A stretch of DNA of 64,000 bases, from contig CAURGH010000003.1 in assembly GCA_963524305.1 (NCBI GenBank), positions 62,001 through 126,000 on the forward strand, given 5' to 3'. The stretch's first letter is position 1; each line of letters begins with the position of its first letter. Positions 46,634 to 54,393 of the stretch are shown here, piece after piece. The DNA is from JABCPH02 sp963524305 (GTDB lineage Bacteria > Fusobacteriota > Fusobacteriia > Fusobacteriales > Leptotrichiaceae). The notes below the pieces were generated by a model that was not told the origin of the DNA, did not search any database, and worked only from the letters and a program-made list of their open reading frames with translations. The position numbers and the translations under genes were made by a program.

Positions 46634-47608
46634 TTATTCAATAATAGTTCTCAAAATCTCCAATTCTCCATTCAATTTAACTTCAATGTTTACAGGCACT
46701 AATAAACTTTCTCCCTTTTGAATTTCGAGTGAAATAATTTTTCCATTTTCATTTTTATGAGAAATAGTACCTTTTCCCTCTAAAATAGAGTAAATTATCA
46801 TACTCTCATGACAAACATCATCAAATTCTCCAGAAATCTTAATTCTATCAATCGAATAATATTTTTTCCTAATAATTGTTTTTCTAGTTTCATTACCGAC
46901 GAAATTCGTATGAGTAATTATAGGTTTTTGATTAAAATCAATAACTTCTGCGGCATCATCCAAGTGCAATTCTCTTTTTTTACCATTTTGAATTCTATCG
47001 AAATCATAAATTCTATAAGTTATATCAGAATTTTCCTGAATTTCAGCAAAAATTACACTCCCTTTCAAAGAAGCATGAACCATTCCAGGAACAATGTCAA
47101 TCAAATCGCCTTTTTTCACAGTAATTTCATTAAACAATCCCTCAAAATTATTTTCTTTTGTTTTTTTCAAAAATTCCTCTTTTGTAACGCCTTTTTTCAT
47201 ACCCATAATCAAAGTAGCATTATCACTAGCTTCCATAATAAACCAAGATTCACTTTTTCCTAATTCGTTATGTTTTTTCAATGCAACTTCGTCGCTAGGA
47301 TGAACCTGAATAGAAAGTCTATCGTTAACATCTAAATATTTTATCAATAATGGAAATCGGTCCTTATAATTTTGATAAGGCTTTTCCCCCACTAATTTTT
47401 CTTTGTACTCAGAATAAATTTCTTGTAAAGTTTTTCCCGCAAGAGGCCCATTTTCAACAATTCCCATACCATTTGGATGTGCTGAAACTTCCCAAGACTC
47501 TCCAATATTTTTATTTTTAGGCAACTGCATATTTAATTTTTCTTCAAATGCACGTCCTCCCCAGACTTTTTCAATGAAAACTTTTTTAAAACGCATTGGA
47601 TACAACAT
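46634..47608 (-). CDS. manA: Mannose-6-phosphate isomerase, class I
   Basis: 324 residues, zinc-dependent cupin that interconverts mannose-6-phosphate and fructose-6-phosphate. KVWGGRAFEEKL, GESWEVSAHPNG, the metal site QVHPSDEVALKKH and the GMVHASLKGSVIFAEIQENSD segment are conserved. The length is the short bacterial form (ManA/Pmi of Firmicutes type). AAGGAGAA precedes the ATG. It is the first gene of a two-gene minus-strand operon with the MalY-like gene. Confidence 0.95.
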   Translation of the reverse strand: MLYPMRFKKVFIEKVWGGRAFEEKLNMQLPKNKNIGESWEVSAHPNGMGIVENGPLAGKTLQEIYSEYKEKLVGEKPYQNYKDRFPLLIKYLDVNDRLSIQVHPSDEVALKKHNELGKSESWFIMEASDNATLIMGMKKGVTKEEFLKKTKENNFEGLFNEITVKKGDLIDIVPGMVHASLKGSVIFAEIQENSDITYRIYDFDRIQNGKKRELHLDDAAEVIDFNQKPIITHTNFVGNETRKTIIRKKYYSIDRIKISGEFDDVCHESMIIYSILEGKGTISHKNENGKIISLEIQKGESLLVPVNIEVKLNGELEILRTIIE

Positions 47609-47646
47609 AATTATTCTCCTTAACTTTTTCTAAAATTGTTAAGTAA

Positions 47647-47675
47647 ATAATATCATTTTAGTTGGAAAAAGACAA
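47647..47675 (-). promoter_or_regulatory. Promoter for manA-malY
   Basis: On the minus strand: TTGTCT, 17 bp, TATTAT, with TGA before the -10. The -10 lies about 40 bases before the manA ATG. Confidence 0.65.
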
Positions 47676-47756
47676 GTGGCGAAAGAATTAATATTTAGAA
47701 AAAATAAAGAAATATATACTTTGTATAAGTTTTAGGTTAGAGATATTAGAATTTTA

Positions 47757-47765
47757 TGATATAAT
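47757..47765 (+). promoter_or_regulatory. Extended -10 promoter for the SLC1-type symporter
   Basis: TGATATAAT, a perfect extended -10, 52 bases before the start codon. No good -35. Confidence 0.5.
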
Positions 47766-47817
47766 TTATTTAAGAAAAAATTTTAAGATTAATGAAAATA
47801 ACTTGAAAGGAGAAAAA

Positions 47818-49023
47818 ATGAAAAAATTTAAAATAGGATTAGTATCGAGGCTTTTGATTGCGATAGCTCTTGGTATTGGAGCAGGATTAGTGTTACCGGA
47901 ATCGATTATTAGAATAGCAGTAACTTTTTCAGGATTGTTTAGTAAATATTTAACATTTATTATACCGTTAATGATTATCGGATTTGTAGTAATTGGAATT
48001 GCAGATTTAACACAAGGTGCAGGGAAATTGTTAGGAATCACAACACTTATTGCATACACTTCAACAGTTGTCGCTGGATCACTTGCTTACATAATGGCAT
48101 CGACAGTCTTTCCACACATCATTGACGGAAGTGTTTTAATAAAAATTGGAAATCCAGAAGAAAACATGCTAAAACCTTTTTTTGAAATAAGTTTGCCACC
48201 GTTATTAGATGTAACTTCAGCTGTTGTATTTTCATTTATAATGGGATTAGCAATAAGCTGGTTACGAACAACAGGATATCAAAAAGGTGAAACAATTTAT
48301 CAATTATTCTCTGATTTTTCAGAAATAATAGTAAAAGTTTTATCAACGTCAATTATTCCAGTTTTACCACTTTACATTTTTGGAACTTTTGCAAATATGG
48401 CTCATAGTGGAAGTGTTTTCACAATAATGTCAATATTTATTAAAGTTTTCATTTGCGTATTATTGTTGCATATTGCATATTTAATAGCACTCTTTGTAGG
48501 AGCAGGTGCAATTGGAAAGAAAAATCCAATAAAATTATTAAAAAATCAAATTCCTGGCTATATCACAGCTTTAGGGACACAATCATCAGCCGCAACAATT
48601 CCTGTAAATGTTGAATGTGCAAGAAATAATGGCGTTTCAGAGCAAATAAGAGATTTTGTTGTACCTCTTTGTGCGACAATTCATATGGCAGGAAGTATTA
48701 TCACGATAACGAGCTGTGTTACCGCCGTTTTAATGATGAATAATATGTCACATAGTTTAGCAATCATTGTTCCATTCATAATGACTCTAGGAGTCGCAAT
48801 GGTAGCAGCTCCAGGAGCTCCAGGAGGAGCAATAATGTCAGCATTACCATTTTTAGGAATGGTTGGAATTAACTCAGCAGGACCATTAGGAACACTGCTT
48901 ATTGCTTTATATATAACTCAAGATAGTTTTGGAACTGCGGCTAATGTTTCGGGGGACAATGCAATTGCAGTGGTTATAGATACAATTTATCATAATTTTA
49001 TAAAAAAGGATGCTACAAAATAA
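47818..49023 (+). CDS. Dicarboxylate/amino acid:cation symporter (SLC1/DAACS family)
   Basis: 401 residues, about eight membrane helices plus two re-entrant loops. GTQSSAATIPVN is hairpin-1 of the family. The helix-7 position has HMAGSIITITS in place of the common NMDGT, and hairpin-2 has VAAPGAPGGAIMSALP. It takes up glutamate, aspartate, serine or a C4-dicarboxylate with Na+ or H+; the substrate cannot be told. The ATG at 47818 has GAAAGGAG upstream. A TTG five codons earlier is rejected. Single-gene transcript before adk. Confidence 0.9.
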   Translation: MKKFKIGLVSRLLIAIALGIGAGLVLPESIIRIAVTFSGLFSKYLTFIIPLMIIGFVVIGIADLTQGAGKLLGITTLIAYTSTVVAGSLAYIMASTVFPHIIDGSVLIKIGNPEENMLKPFFEISLPPLLDVTSAVVFSFIMGLAISWLRTTGYQKGETIYQLFSDFSEIIVKVLSTSIIPVLPLYIFGTFANMAHSGSVFTIMSIFIKVFICVLLLHIAYLIALFVGAGAIGKKNPIKLLKNQIPGYITALGTQSSAATIPVNVECARNNGVSEQIRDFVVPLCATIHMAGSIITITSCVTAVLMMNNMSHSLAIIVPFIMTLGVAMVAAPGAPGGAIMSALPFLGMVGINSAGPLGTLLIALYITQDSFGTAANVSGDNAIAVVIDTIYHNFIKKDATK

Positions 49024-49130
49024 TTAATATCCATAATTTTAGAGATGAAGTGTTAAAATTTTGTATAAAAAACATAATTCAAATTTACCAAAAAATATGG
49101 TAAAATTATTAAAAATAGAAATTAAAGAAA

Positions 49131-49168
49131 GGAGAGTATGTTTTCAATTAAACATACTATGAAAGATA
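49131..49168 (+). promoter_or_regulatory. adk leader: Shine-Dalgarno, hairpin, start codon
   Basis: GGAG at 49131-49134 is 34 bases before the adk ATG, too far for normal use. Between them AGTATGTTT (49135-49143) pairs perfectly with AAACATACT (49150-49158), loop of six. Folding leaves 10 bases between site and start, a normal distance. Close to the ATG only a weak GAAAG is present. Confidence 0.55.
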
Positions 49169-49798
49169 ATGAATATAATATTATTTGGTGCTCCAGGAGC
49201 AGGAAAAGGAACTCAAGCGAAAGAATTAATCAAAAAATATGAAATTCCTCAAATTTCAACAGGAGATATTTTAAGAGGTGCGATTGCAAATAAAACTCCA
49301 CTTGGATTGGAAGCTAAAAAATTGATGGATCAAGGTCAATTAGTTTCTGATGAAATTGTAAATGGATTAGTAGAAGCTAGATTGCAAGAAGCTGATTGTG
49401 AAAAAGGATTCATATTAGATGGATTTCCAAGAACTGTTGCACAAGCAGAGGAATTAGACAAAATTATGAAAAAAATTGGAAAAGAAATTGATAAAGTAAT
49501 TGCTTTAGAAGTAAGCGATGATGAAATTATTGAAAGAATTACTGGAAGAAGAGTATCGAAAGTTACTGGAAAAATTTATCACATTAAATATAATCCACCA
49601 GTAGATGAAAAATTAGAAGATTTAGAACAAAGAGCAGATGACAATGAAGAAACTGTTAAAAAAAGATTGGCAGTTTACAATGAACAAACAGCACCTGTTT
49701 TAGATTTCTACAAAAAACAAAATAAAGTTTATGAAGTAGATGGTGCACAAAGATTAGAAAATATTACAAAAGACATTATTGAAATTTTAGAAAAATAA
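49169..49798 (+). CDS. adk: Adenylate kinase
   Basis: 209 residues. Catalyses AMP plus ATP to two ADP. P-loop GAPGAGKGT at 7-15, ISTGDILRGAI, GFILDGFPRTVAQAE and the GRRV ... RADDNEETVKKRL lid elements are conserved. The lid has no zinc cysteines. The start is fixed by the family N-terminus MNIILFGAPG. The ribosome site appears to be brought near by a hairpin (see leader entry). map follows after 15 bp. secY is not upstream, unlike the common secY-adk-map order. Confidence 0.97.
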   Translation: MNIILFGAPGAGKGTQAKELIKKYEIPQISTGDILRGAIANKTPLGLEAKKLMDQGQLVSDEIVNGLVEARLQEADCEKGFILDGFPRTVAQAEELDKIMKKIGKEIDKVIALEVSDDEIIERITGRRVSKVTGKIYHIKYNPPVDEKLEDLEQRADDNEETVKKRLAVYNEQTAPVLDFYKKQNKVYEVDGAQRLENITKDIIEILEK

Positions 49799-49813
49799 GA
49801 AAGAAGTATTAAA

Positions 49814-50587
49814 ATGATAATTTACAAAACATTAGATGAAATAAAAAAAATAAAAGCTGCAAATCACATTATTGCACAATTATTTGAAGAAGTATTGCCT
49901 AAATACATAAAAGCAGGAATTAGCACTTACGAATTGGATCAAATATCAGAAGATTTTATAAGAAGTAAAGGTGCAATTCCAGGAACAAAAGGATATGACA
50001 TTGGAAGACCTTACCCGCCATATCCAGCAGCAACTTGTATTTCTGTAAACGAAGTTGTCGTACACGGAATTCCTAGCAAGAAACAAATTTTAAAAGAAGG
50101 GGATATCTTGACAATTGATACAGTTACTGTTTTAGACGGATATTTTGGGGATGCCGCAATAACTTACGCTGTAGGTGAAATTGACGAAACTTCTAAAAAA
50201 TTGATGGAAGTAACTGAAAAAGCAAGAGAAATTGGAATTGAAGCCTCAAGAGCAGGAAACAGAATAGGAGATATCGGAGCTGCAATTCAAGAATATGTTG
50301 AAAAATATGGATTTTCTTTAGTAAGAGATTTCGCTGGACACGGTTGTGGAAAAGAAATGCACGAAGACCCAATGGTACCAAACTACGGAAGAGCTGGAAC
50401 TGGTGCAAAAATTGAAGACGGAATGGTAATCACAATCGAACCAATGGTAAATGTAGGAACTTACAGAGTAAAAATTTTGCCAGATATGTGGACAGCCGTG
50501 ACAAAAGATGGAAAAAGATCAGCACAATATGAACACAGTATTGCCATTATTGATGGGAAACCAGTTATTTTAAGTGTAAATGACTAA
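49814..50587 (+). CDS. map: Methionine aminopeptidase, type I
   Basis: 257 residues, metalloprotease removing the initiator methionine. YKTLDEIKKIKAANHI at the N-terminus, SVNEVVVHGIPS, the metal ligands in LTIDTVTVLDGYFGDAAITY, RDFAGHGCGKEMHEDP and ITIEPMVNVG, and the last Glu in YEHSIAI. Ribosome site GAAAGAAG is moderate. Co-transcribed with adk and ended by a strong hairpin terminator. Confidence 0.96.
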   Translation: MIIYKTLDEIKKIKAANHIIAQLFEEVLPKYIKAGISTYELDQISEDFIRSKGAIPGTKGYDIGRPYPPYPAATCISVNEVVVHGIPSKKQILKEGDILTIDTVTVLDGYFGDAAITYAVGEIDETSKKLMEVTEKAREIGIEASRAGNRIGDIGAAIQEYVEKYGFSLVRDFAGHGCGKEMHEDPMVPNYGRAGTGAKIEDGMVITIEPMVNVGTYRVKILPDMWTAVTKDGKRSAQYEHSIAIIDGKPVILSVND

Positions 50588-50659
50588 ATTATTTTAGAAT
50601 TTAAAATTCAAAAATTTTTTGATAAATTTATTAAATTAAAACTAAAACTAAAAATAATG

Positions 50660-50699
50660 AAAACTGTTTAAAAATAGAGCTATTTTTAGACAGTTTTTT
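50660..50699 (+). terminator. Rho-independent terminator after map
   Basis: AAAACTGTTTAAAAATAG pairs with its complement (one G-T pair) almost without loop and ends in six T. Confidence 0.9.
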
Positions 50700-50779
50700 C
50701 ATATCGCTAGAAAAAATTAGAGATTTTAAAAATAAGATTTTAAAGTAAATATCTTGCTTTTAAAAAGAAAGGAGGGCAA

Positions 50780-51160
50780 ATGTTATTGTTAATACTATCA
50801 GCACTTTTAACGCTATTTGTAGCATTAGAACATATATATATATTCATACTGGAAATGTTTTTCAATGAAAGTGAAACCGCTCAAAAATCTTTTGGGCTAG
50901 ATTCAGAATTTCTAAAAGATGAACGTGTTAAAAATTTATTTTCAAATCAAGGTTTATATAATGCTTTTCTTGCAGTAGGGCTGTTGTGGAGTTTGACAGA
51001 AACAGGAGTTTTTAGATATCAGTTATCATTTTTCTTTTTGACTTGTGTTCTTTGTGCTGCAATTTATGGTTCTATAACTTCTAGTAAAAAAATTTTTTAC
51101 ATTCAAGGAATTCCAGCACTTCTAGCACTAATGTCTACAGGGATGTATATAATTTTTTAA
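50780..51160 (+). CDS. DUF1304 family membrane protein
   Basis: 126 residues, four predicted membrane segments. LVALEHIYIFILEMFFNESETAQKSF, FSNQGLYNAFLAVGLLW and CAAIYGSITSSKKIFYIQGIPALLAL match DUF1304, a small inner-membrane family without known function. GGAGGGC precedes the ATG. It sits between map and the minus-strand MATE gene, where infA is found in most bacteria. Confidence 0.88.
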   Translation: MLLLILSALLTLFVALEHIYIFILEMFFNESETAQKSFGLDSEFLKDERVKNLFSNQGLYNAFLAVGLLWSLTETGVFRYQLSFFFLTCVLCAAIYGSITSSKKIFYIQGIPALLALMSTGMYIIF

Positions 51161-51183
51161 AAATCAGATATGTTAATCAAAAT

Positions 51184-51230
51184 AAAACGGTCTTTATAGA
51201 AGATATTGTATCTCAAAAGACCGTTTTTTA
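51184..51230. terminator. Bidirectional terminator between DUF1304 and MATE genes
   Basis: AAAACGGTCTTT pairs with AAAGACCGTTTT around a 20-base loop. A T run follows on both strands, which fits two convergent genes. Confidence 0.88.
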
Positions 51231-51254
51231 TTATATAAATTTATTTTTCTAATT

Positions 51255-52637
51255 TTATCTATGACGTTTAATATTTCTCTTCATTATTTCATTTTTATAA
51301 AGTTTTCTTAGATAAATAATTGTCAAAATTCCAGCAAAAATTTCTGCTATTGGAAAAGCAATCCAAACACCTTTCATTCCCATTATTCTAGAAAGTAAAT
51401 ATGAAAGCGGTAAAATTATAATTAATTGACGGATTAGTGAAATAATAAGGCTAAACATACCTTTACCCAAAGCCTGGAAAGTTCCGCTCGAAACAATTGA
51501 AAAAGGGGCAATAAGGAATGAAAAACTTATTATTCTAAGTGCAGGAACTCCAATCGCAAGCATATTGTCTGACGCATCAAATATTTTCAAAATTTGAACT
51601 GGCAAAATCTGACAAAGCACAAATCCAGCAAGCATAATACTGAATGCATAAATGTTCGCAACTTTCACGGTTTTCAAAAGTCTTTTTATTTTTCCAGCAC
51701 CATAATTGTACGAAACAATGGAAATAACTGAATTATTCAATCCAAAAACTGGCAAGATAACAAAACTTTGTAATTTAAAATATACTCCTAAAACGGCTGT
51801 TGCTGTGGTAGAAAACGAAGCCAAAAGATTATTTAGCTGGAATATCATAAACGATGCTGCAGACTGCATAACTATTGATGGAAATCCAATTTCATAAATA
51901 TTAACAATTGTTTTAAAATCCACTGCAAATTTCTTAATAGAAATACGAACTTCATGATTTTTCGTAACATTAAAATATAAAGCCATAAACATTGCCACAG
52001 TTTGTCCAAAAATTGTAGCCACAGCTGCTCCAACAATTCCCATTTTTGGAAATCCTAAAAGTCCAAAGATAAGAATCGGATCAAAAATAATATTTATAAT
52101 AGCTCCCGTACTTTGAGTAATCATCGTATAAATAGTTTTCCCTGATGCAATAAGCATTCTCTCAAAAGTAATTTCCATAATAATTGAAAATGCAAAAATA
52201 GAACAAATACTCAAATACTGGATTCCATAAGTTTCAATAATCCCTGAAGCTTTCTGAAATTCAAAATAAAATTTTGCCAAAAATATTCCAAAAAATGCAA
52301 ACAAAATAGAATTTAAAATTCCTAAAAAAATTCCATTATGCACAACTCGAGTTATCCCTTTATCATCATGAGCTCCTAAATATCTAGCAATCAAAGCAGT
52401 TATCCCAACTCCAACACCAACTCCTGCTGAAATCATGAGATTTTGAGCAGGAAATGACATCGAAACAGCAGTAAGAGCATCTTCATTAATTCTAGCCACA
52501 AAAAGACTATCTACAATATTATAAAAAGCCTGTACAAACATTGAAGTTATAAGAGGCAGTGACATATTAATTATAAGTTTATTAATGGGCATAGTCCCCA
52601 TTTTATTTTCTGGTCTTTTTCTTTTCGTTAAAGTCAT
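51255..52637 (-). CDS. MATE family multidrug/metabolite exporter
   Basis: 460 residues, 12 predicted membrane helices. PINKLIINMSLPLITSMFVQAFYNIVDSLFVARI at the N-terminus (helix 1-2) and the repeat half with IGFPSIVMQSAASFMIFQ are the DinF/NorM-type MATE pattern. It exports cationic drugs or metabolites using Na+ or H+. The ATG at 52637 is chosen over the TTG one codon earlier. AAAGGA is about 9 bases upstream. A leader of about 90 bases with two dyads precedes it. Confidence 0.93.
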   Translation of the reverse strand: MTLTKRKRPENKMGTMPINKLIINMSLPLITSMFVQAFYNIVDSLFVARINEDALTAVSMSFPAQNLMISAGVGVGVGITALIARYLGAHDDKGITRVVHNGIFLGILNSILFAFFGIFLAKFYFEFQKASGIIETYGIQYLSICSIFAFSIIMEITFERMLIASGKTIYTMITQSTGAIINIIFDPILIFGLLGFPKMGIVGAAVATIFGQTVAMFMALYFNVTKNHEVRISIKKFAVDFKTIVNIYEIGFPSIVMQSAASFMIFQLNNLLASFSTTATAVLGVYFKLQSFVILPVFGLNNSVISIVSYNYGAGKIKRLLKTVKVANIYAFSIMLAGFVLCQILPVQILKIFDASDNMLAIGVPALRIISFSFLIAPFSIVSSGTFQALGKGMFSLIISLIRQLIIILPLSYLLSRIMGMKGVWIAFPIAEIFAGILTIIYLRKLYKNEIMKRNIKRHR

Positions 52638-52682
52638 CAAAAATTTTCCTTTCTATAAATTATTTATTTTCAAAAAAATAAA

Positions 52683-52726
52683 AATAATACTGCACGCTAT
52701 TATTGTAAAAATACGGCTGTATTATT
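52683..52726 (-). promoter_or_regulatory. Two dyads in the MATE leader (operators or attenuator hairpins)
   Basis: AATAATA (52683-52689) and TATTATT (52698-52704) form one dyad with 8 bases between. AATAC (52710-52714) and GTATT (52719-52723) form a second with 4 between. The outer arms AATAATAC (52683-52690) and GTATTATT (52719-52726) can pair with each other instead. On the minus strand the first dyad runs into a T-rich tract, like a terminator. They lie just downstream of the MATE promoter. Confidence 0.45.
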
Positions 52727-52737
52727 CACATCTAAAC

Positions 52738-52767
52738 ATTATAGCAAATTTTTTTTTGTTTTGTAAA
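52738..52767 (-). promoter_or_regulatory. Promoter for the MATE gene
   Basis: On the minus strand: TTTACA, 18 bp, TATAAT, with TGC before the -10. Confidence 0.65.
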
Positions 52768-52842
52768 GAGAAATATTGTATTTTTATCAATAAAAAAAGT
52801 TCAATATATTTGAAAAAATATAAGTTTTCTAATATTTTTAAG

Positions 52843-52871
52843 TAGACAAATCCCAAAAAATATCGTATAAT
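52843..52871 (+). promoter_or_regulatory. Distal promoter of the infA-rplQ operon
   Basis: TAGACA, 17 bp, TATAAT. It is the first of two promoters with identical hexamers and spacing in the 411-bp gap between MATE and infA. The rest of the gap is AT-rich with no gene. Confidence 0.65.
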
Positions 52872-52996
52872 AAAAAAACATGGATAAAATTGGATTTTAT
52901 AAATTTAATTTTACTATAATTTTTAAAATAAAAACTTTTCAAATAAAGTAAAAAAATTTTTTTAGCAATTTGAAAAGGTAAAATGTTCAAAAAAAC

Positions 52997-53025
52997 TAGA
53001 CATTTTTTAAAAATTTTGTTATAAT
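52997..53025 (+). promoter_or_regulatory. Proximal promoter of the infA-rplQ operon
   Basis: TAGACA, 17 bp, TATAAT, with TGT before the -10. It lies 23 bases before the infA ATG and is the strongest match near the ribosomal genes. Confidence 0.75.
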
Positions 53026-53048
53026 TGAAAGGATCTGAGGTGATTTTT

Positions 53049-53267
53049 ATGGCAAAACAAGATGTTTTAGAGTTGGAAGGTGAGATTTTAGAAGCCTTAC
53101 CAAACGCTATGTTCCAAGTAAGATTGGAAAATGGTCACGAAGTGTTAGGACATATCTCAGGAAAAATGAGAATGAATTACATCAAAATTTTACCTGGTGA
53201 TAAAGTAACGGTAGAAGTTTCACCGTATGATTTATCAAGAGGTAGAATAGTTTACAGAAAAAAATAA
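53049..53267 (+). CDS. infA: Translation initiation factor IF-1
   Basis: 72 residues, S1-like OB-fold that blocks the A site of the 30S subunit during initiation. AKQDVLELEGEILEALPNAMF, GHISGKMRMNYIKILPGD and SPYDLSRGRIVYR are conserved. The ATG at 53049 has GAGGTGA upstream. The open frame eight codons further 5' starts inside the promoter and is rejected. First gene of the infA-rpmJ-rpsM-rpsK-rpsD-rpoA-rplQ operon. Confidence 0.97.
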   Translation: MAKQDVLELEGEILEALPNAMFQVRLENGHEVLGHISGKMRMNYIKILPGDKVTVEVSPYDLSRGRIVYRKK

Positions 53268-53293
53268 ACTAGTATTTGAAAGGAGGGTTTTTA

Positions 53294-53407
53294 GTGAAAG
53301 TAAAAGCTTCAGTAAAACCTATTTGTGACAAATGTAAAATCGTAAAACGTCACGGAAAAGTAAGAGTAATATGCGAAAACCCTAAACATAAGCAAATACA
53401 AGGATAA
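53294..53407 (+). CDS. rpmJ: 50S ribosomal protein L36
   Basis: 37 residues: VKVKASVKPICDKC, then KIVKRHGKVRVICENPKHKQ. The zinc ligands are Cys11, Cys14, Cys27 and His32, so this is the zinc-binding form. The GTG start has AGGAGGG 6 bases upstream. Found by reading the sequence after infA, in its usual place. Confidence 0.96.
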   Translation: MKVKASVKPICDKCKIVKRHGKVRVICENPKHKQIQG

Positions 53408-53586
53408 TTAAGATTGACAAATAAACAAACTATAAAGATTTTTATTAGATATACTTATATTATAAAAGATATTGAAGGTAAAAATTGTAAAAGTATGTTT
53501 GGCTGTAGAGCTTATTCCTTATAAAACTTATGTAAGGGCATATTGAAGAAGATTTAAAAATATCAAAAAAATGAGGAGGAACGAAT
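53408..53586 (+). other. Gap between rpmJ and rpsM (possible leader)
   Basis: 179 bases, unusually long inside a ribosomal operon where rpmJ and rpsM are normally close. It has TTGACA at 53414-53419 but no -10 at proper spacing, and a small hairpin CCTTA/TAAGG near 53517-53536. In some bacteria S4 represses this operon by binding the leader before rpsM. Nothing here proves that. Confidence 0.35.
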
Positions 53587-53952
53587 TTGGCTAGGATAGC
53601 AGGAGTTGATATTCCAAGAAATAAAAGAGTTGAAATTTCATTAACTTACATCTTTGGAATCGGAAAAAGTACTTCAAACAAAATTTTAGAAAAAGCAGGT
53701 GTTGATAAAAACACTAGAGTTAAAGATTTAACTGAAGAACAAGTAGCACAAATCAGAAACTTTGTAGAAGAATATAAAGTTGAAGGAGAATTAAGAAAAG
53801 AAATTAGACTTAATATAAAAAGATTACTTGACATTAAGAGTTACAGAGGATTAAGACATAGAAATGGATTACCTGTAAGAGGACAAAAAACTAAAACAAA
53901 TGCAAGAACAAGAAAAGGGCCAGTTAAAATGGCAATTGCTAAGAAAAAATAA
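53587..53952 (+). CDS. rpsM: 30S ribosomal protein S13
   Basis: 121 residues. ARIAGVDIPRNKRVEISLTYIFGIG, then the C-terminal GLRHRNGLPVRGQKTKTNARTRKG, binds 16S rRNA and contacts the P-site tRNA. The start is TTG, with GAGGAGGA upstream; no ATG lies near the family N-terminus. Basic C-terminal tail (AKKK). Confidence 0.97.
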   Translation: MARIAGVDIPRNKRVEISLTYIFGIGKSTSNKILEKAGVDKNTRVKDLTEEQVAQIRNFVEEYKVEGELRKEIRLNIKRLLDIKSYRGLRHRNGLPVRGQKTKTNARTRKGPVKMAIAKKK

Positions 53953-53975
53953 TTAAGTTAAGGAGGAAACCATAA

Positions 53976-54365
53976 GTGGCTAAAAAACCAGCAGTTTCAA
54001 AAAAGAAAAAATTAAAAAACATTCCTAATGGAATAGCATATATACATTCTACTTTCAATAATACTGTTGTAACTATTACAGATGCAGAAGGAAAAGTAGT
54101 AATTTGGAAATCAGGAGGAACTTCAGGGTTCAAAGGAACTAAAAAAGGAACTCCATTTGCAGCTCAAATAGCAGCTGAACAAGCAGCACAAGTTGCAATC
54201 GAAAACGGAATGAAACAAATCGAAGTTAAAATTAAAGGACCAGGATCAGGAAGAGAAGCTTCTATAAGATCAATCCAAGCGACTGGATTAGAAGTAACTA
54301 GAATAGTTGACATTACTCCAGTACCTCACAATGGTGCTAGACCGCCTAAAAAGAGAAGACCGTAA
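53976..54365 (+). CDS. rpsK: 30S ribosomal protein S11
   Basis: 129 residues. NGIAYIHSTFNNTVVTITDAEG, SSGTSGF-like SGGTSGFKGTKKGTPFAAQ and VRDITPVPHNG-like VDITPVPHNGARPPKKRR are conserved. Forms part of the 30S platform near the E site. GTG start with AAGGAGG upstream. Confidence 0.97.
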   Translation: MAKKPAVSKKKKLKNIPNGIAYIHSTFNNTVVTITDAEGKVVIWKSGGTSGFKGTKKGTPFAAQIAAEQAAQVAIENGMKQIEVKIKGPGSGREASIRSIQATGLEVTRIVDITPVPHNGARPPKKRRP

Positions 54366-54393
54366 TTTTATAAACTAAGGAGGAAATAGATAA

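Noticed and set aside
49138..49242. A 35-codon frame starting at the GGAG before adk
   Set aside because: It is out of frame with adk and has no recognisable protein character. The hairpin-bridged start of adk explains the site better, though a leader peptide is not excluded.
53414..53460. Internal promoter before rpsM
   Set aside because: A perfect TTGACA is present, but no -10 lies at 16-18 bp; the nearest TATAAA and TATACT are at 11 and 30 bp.
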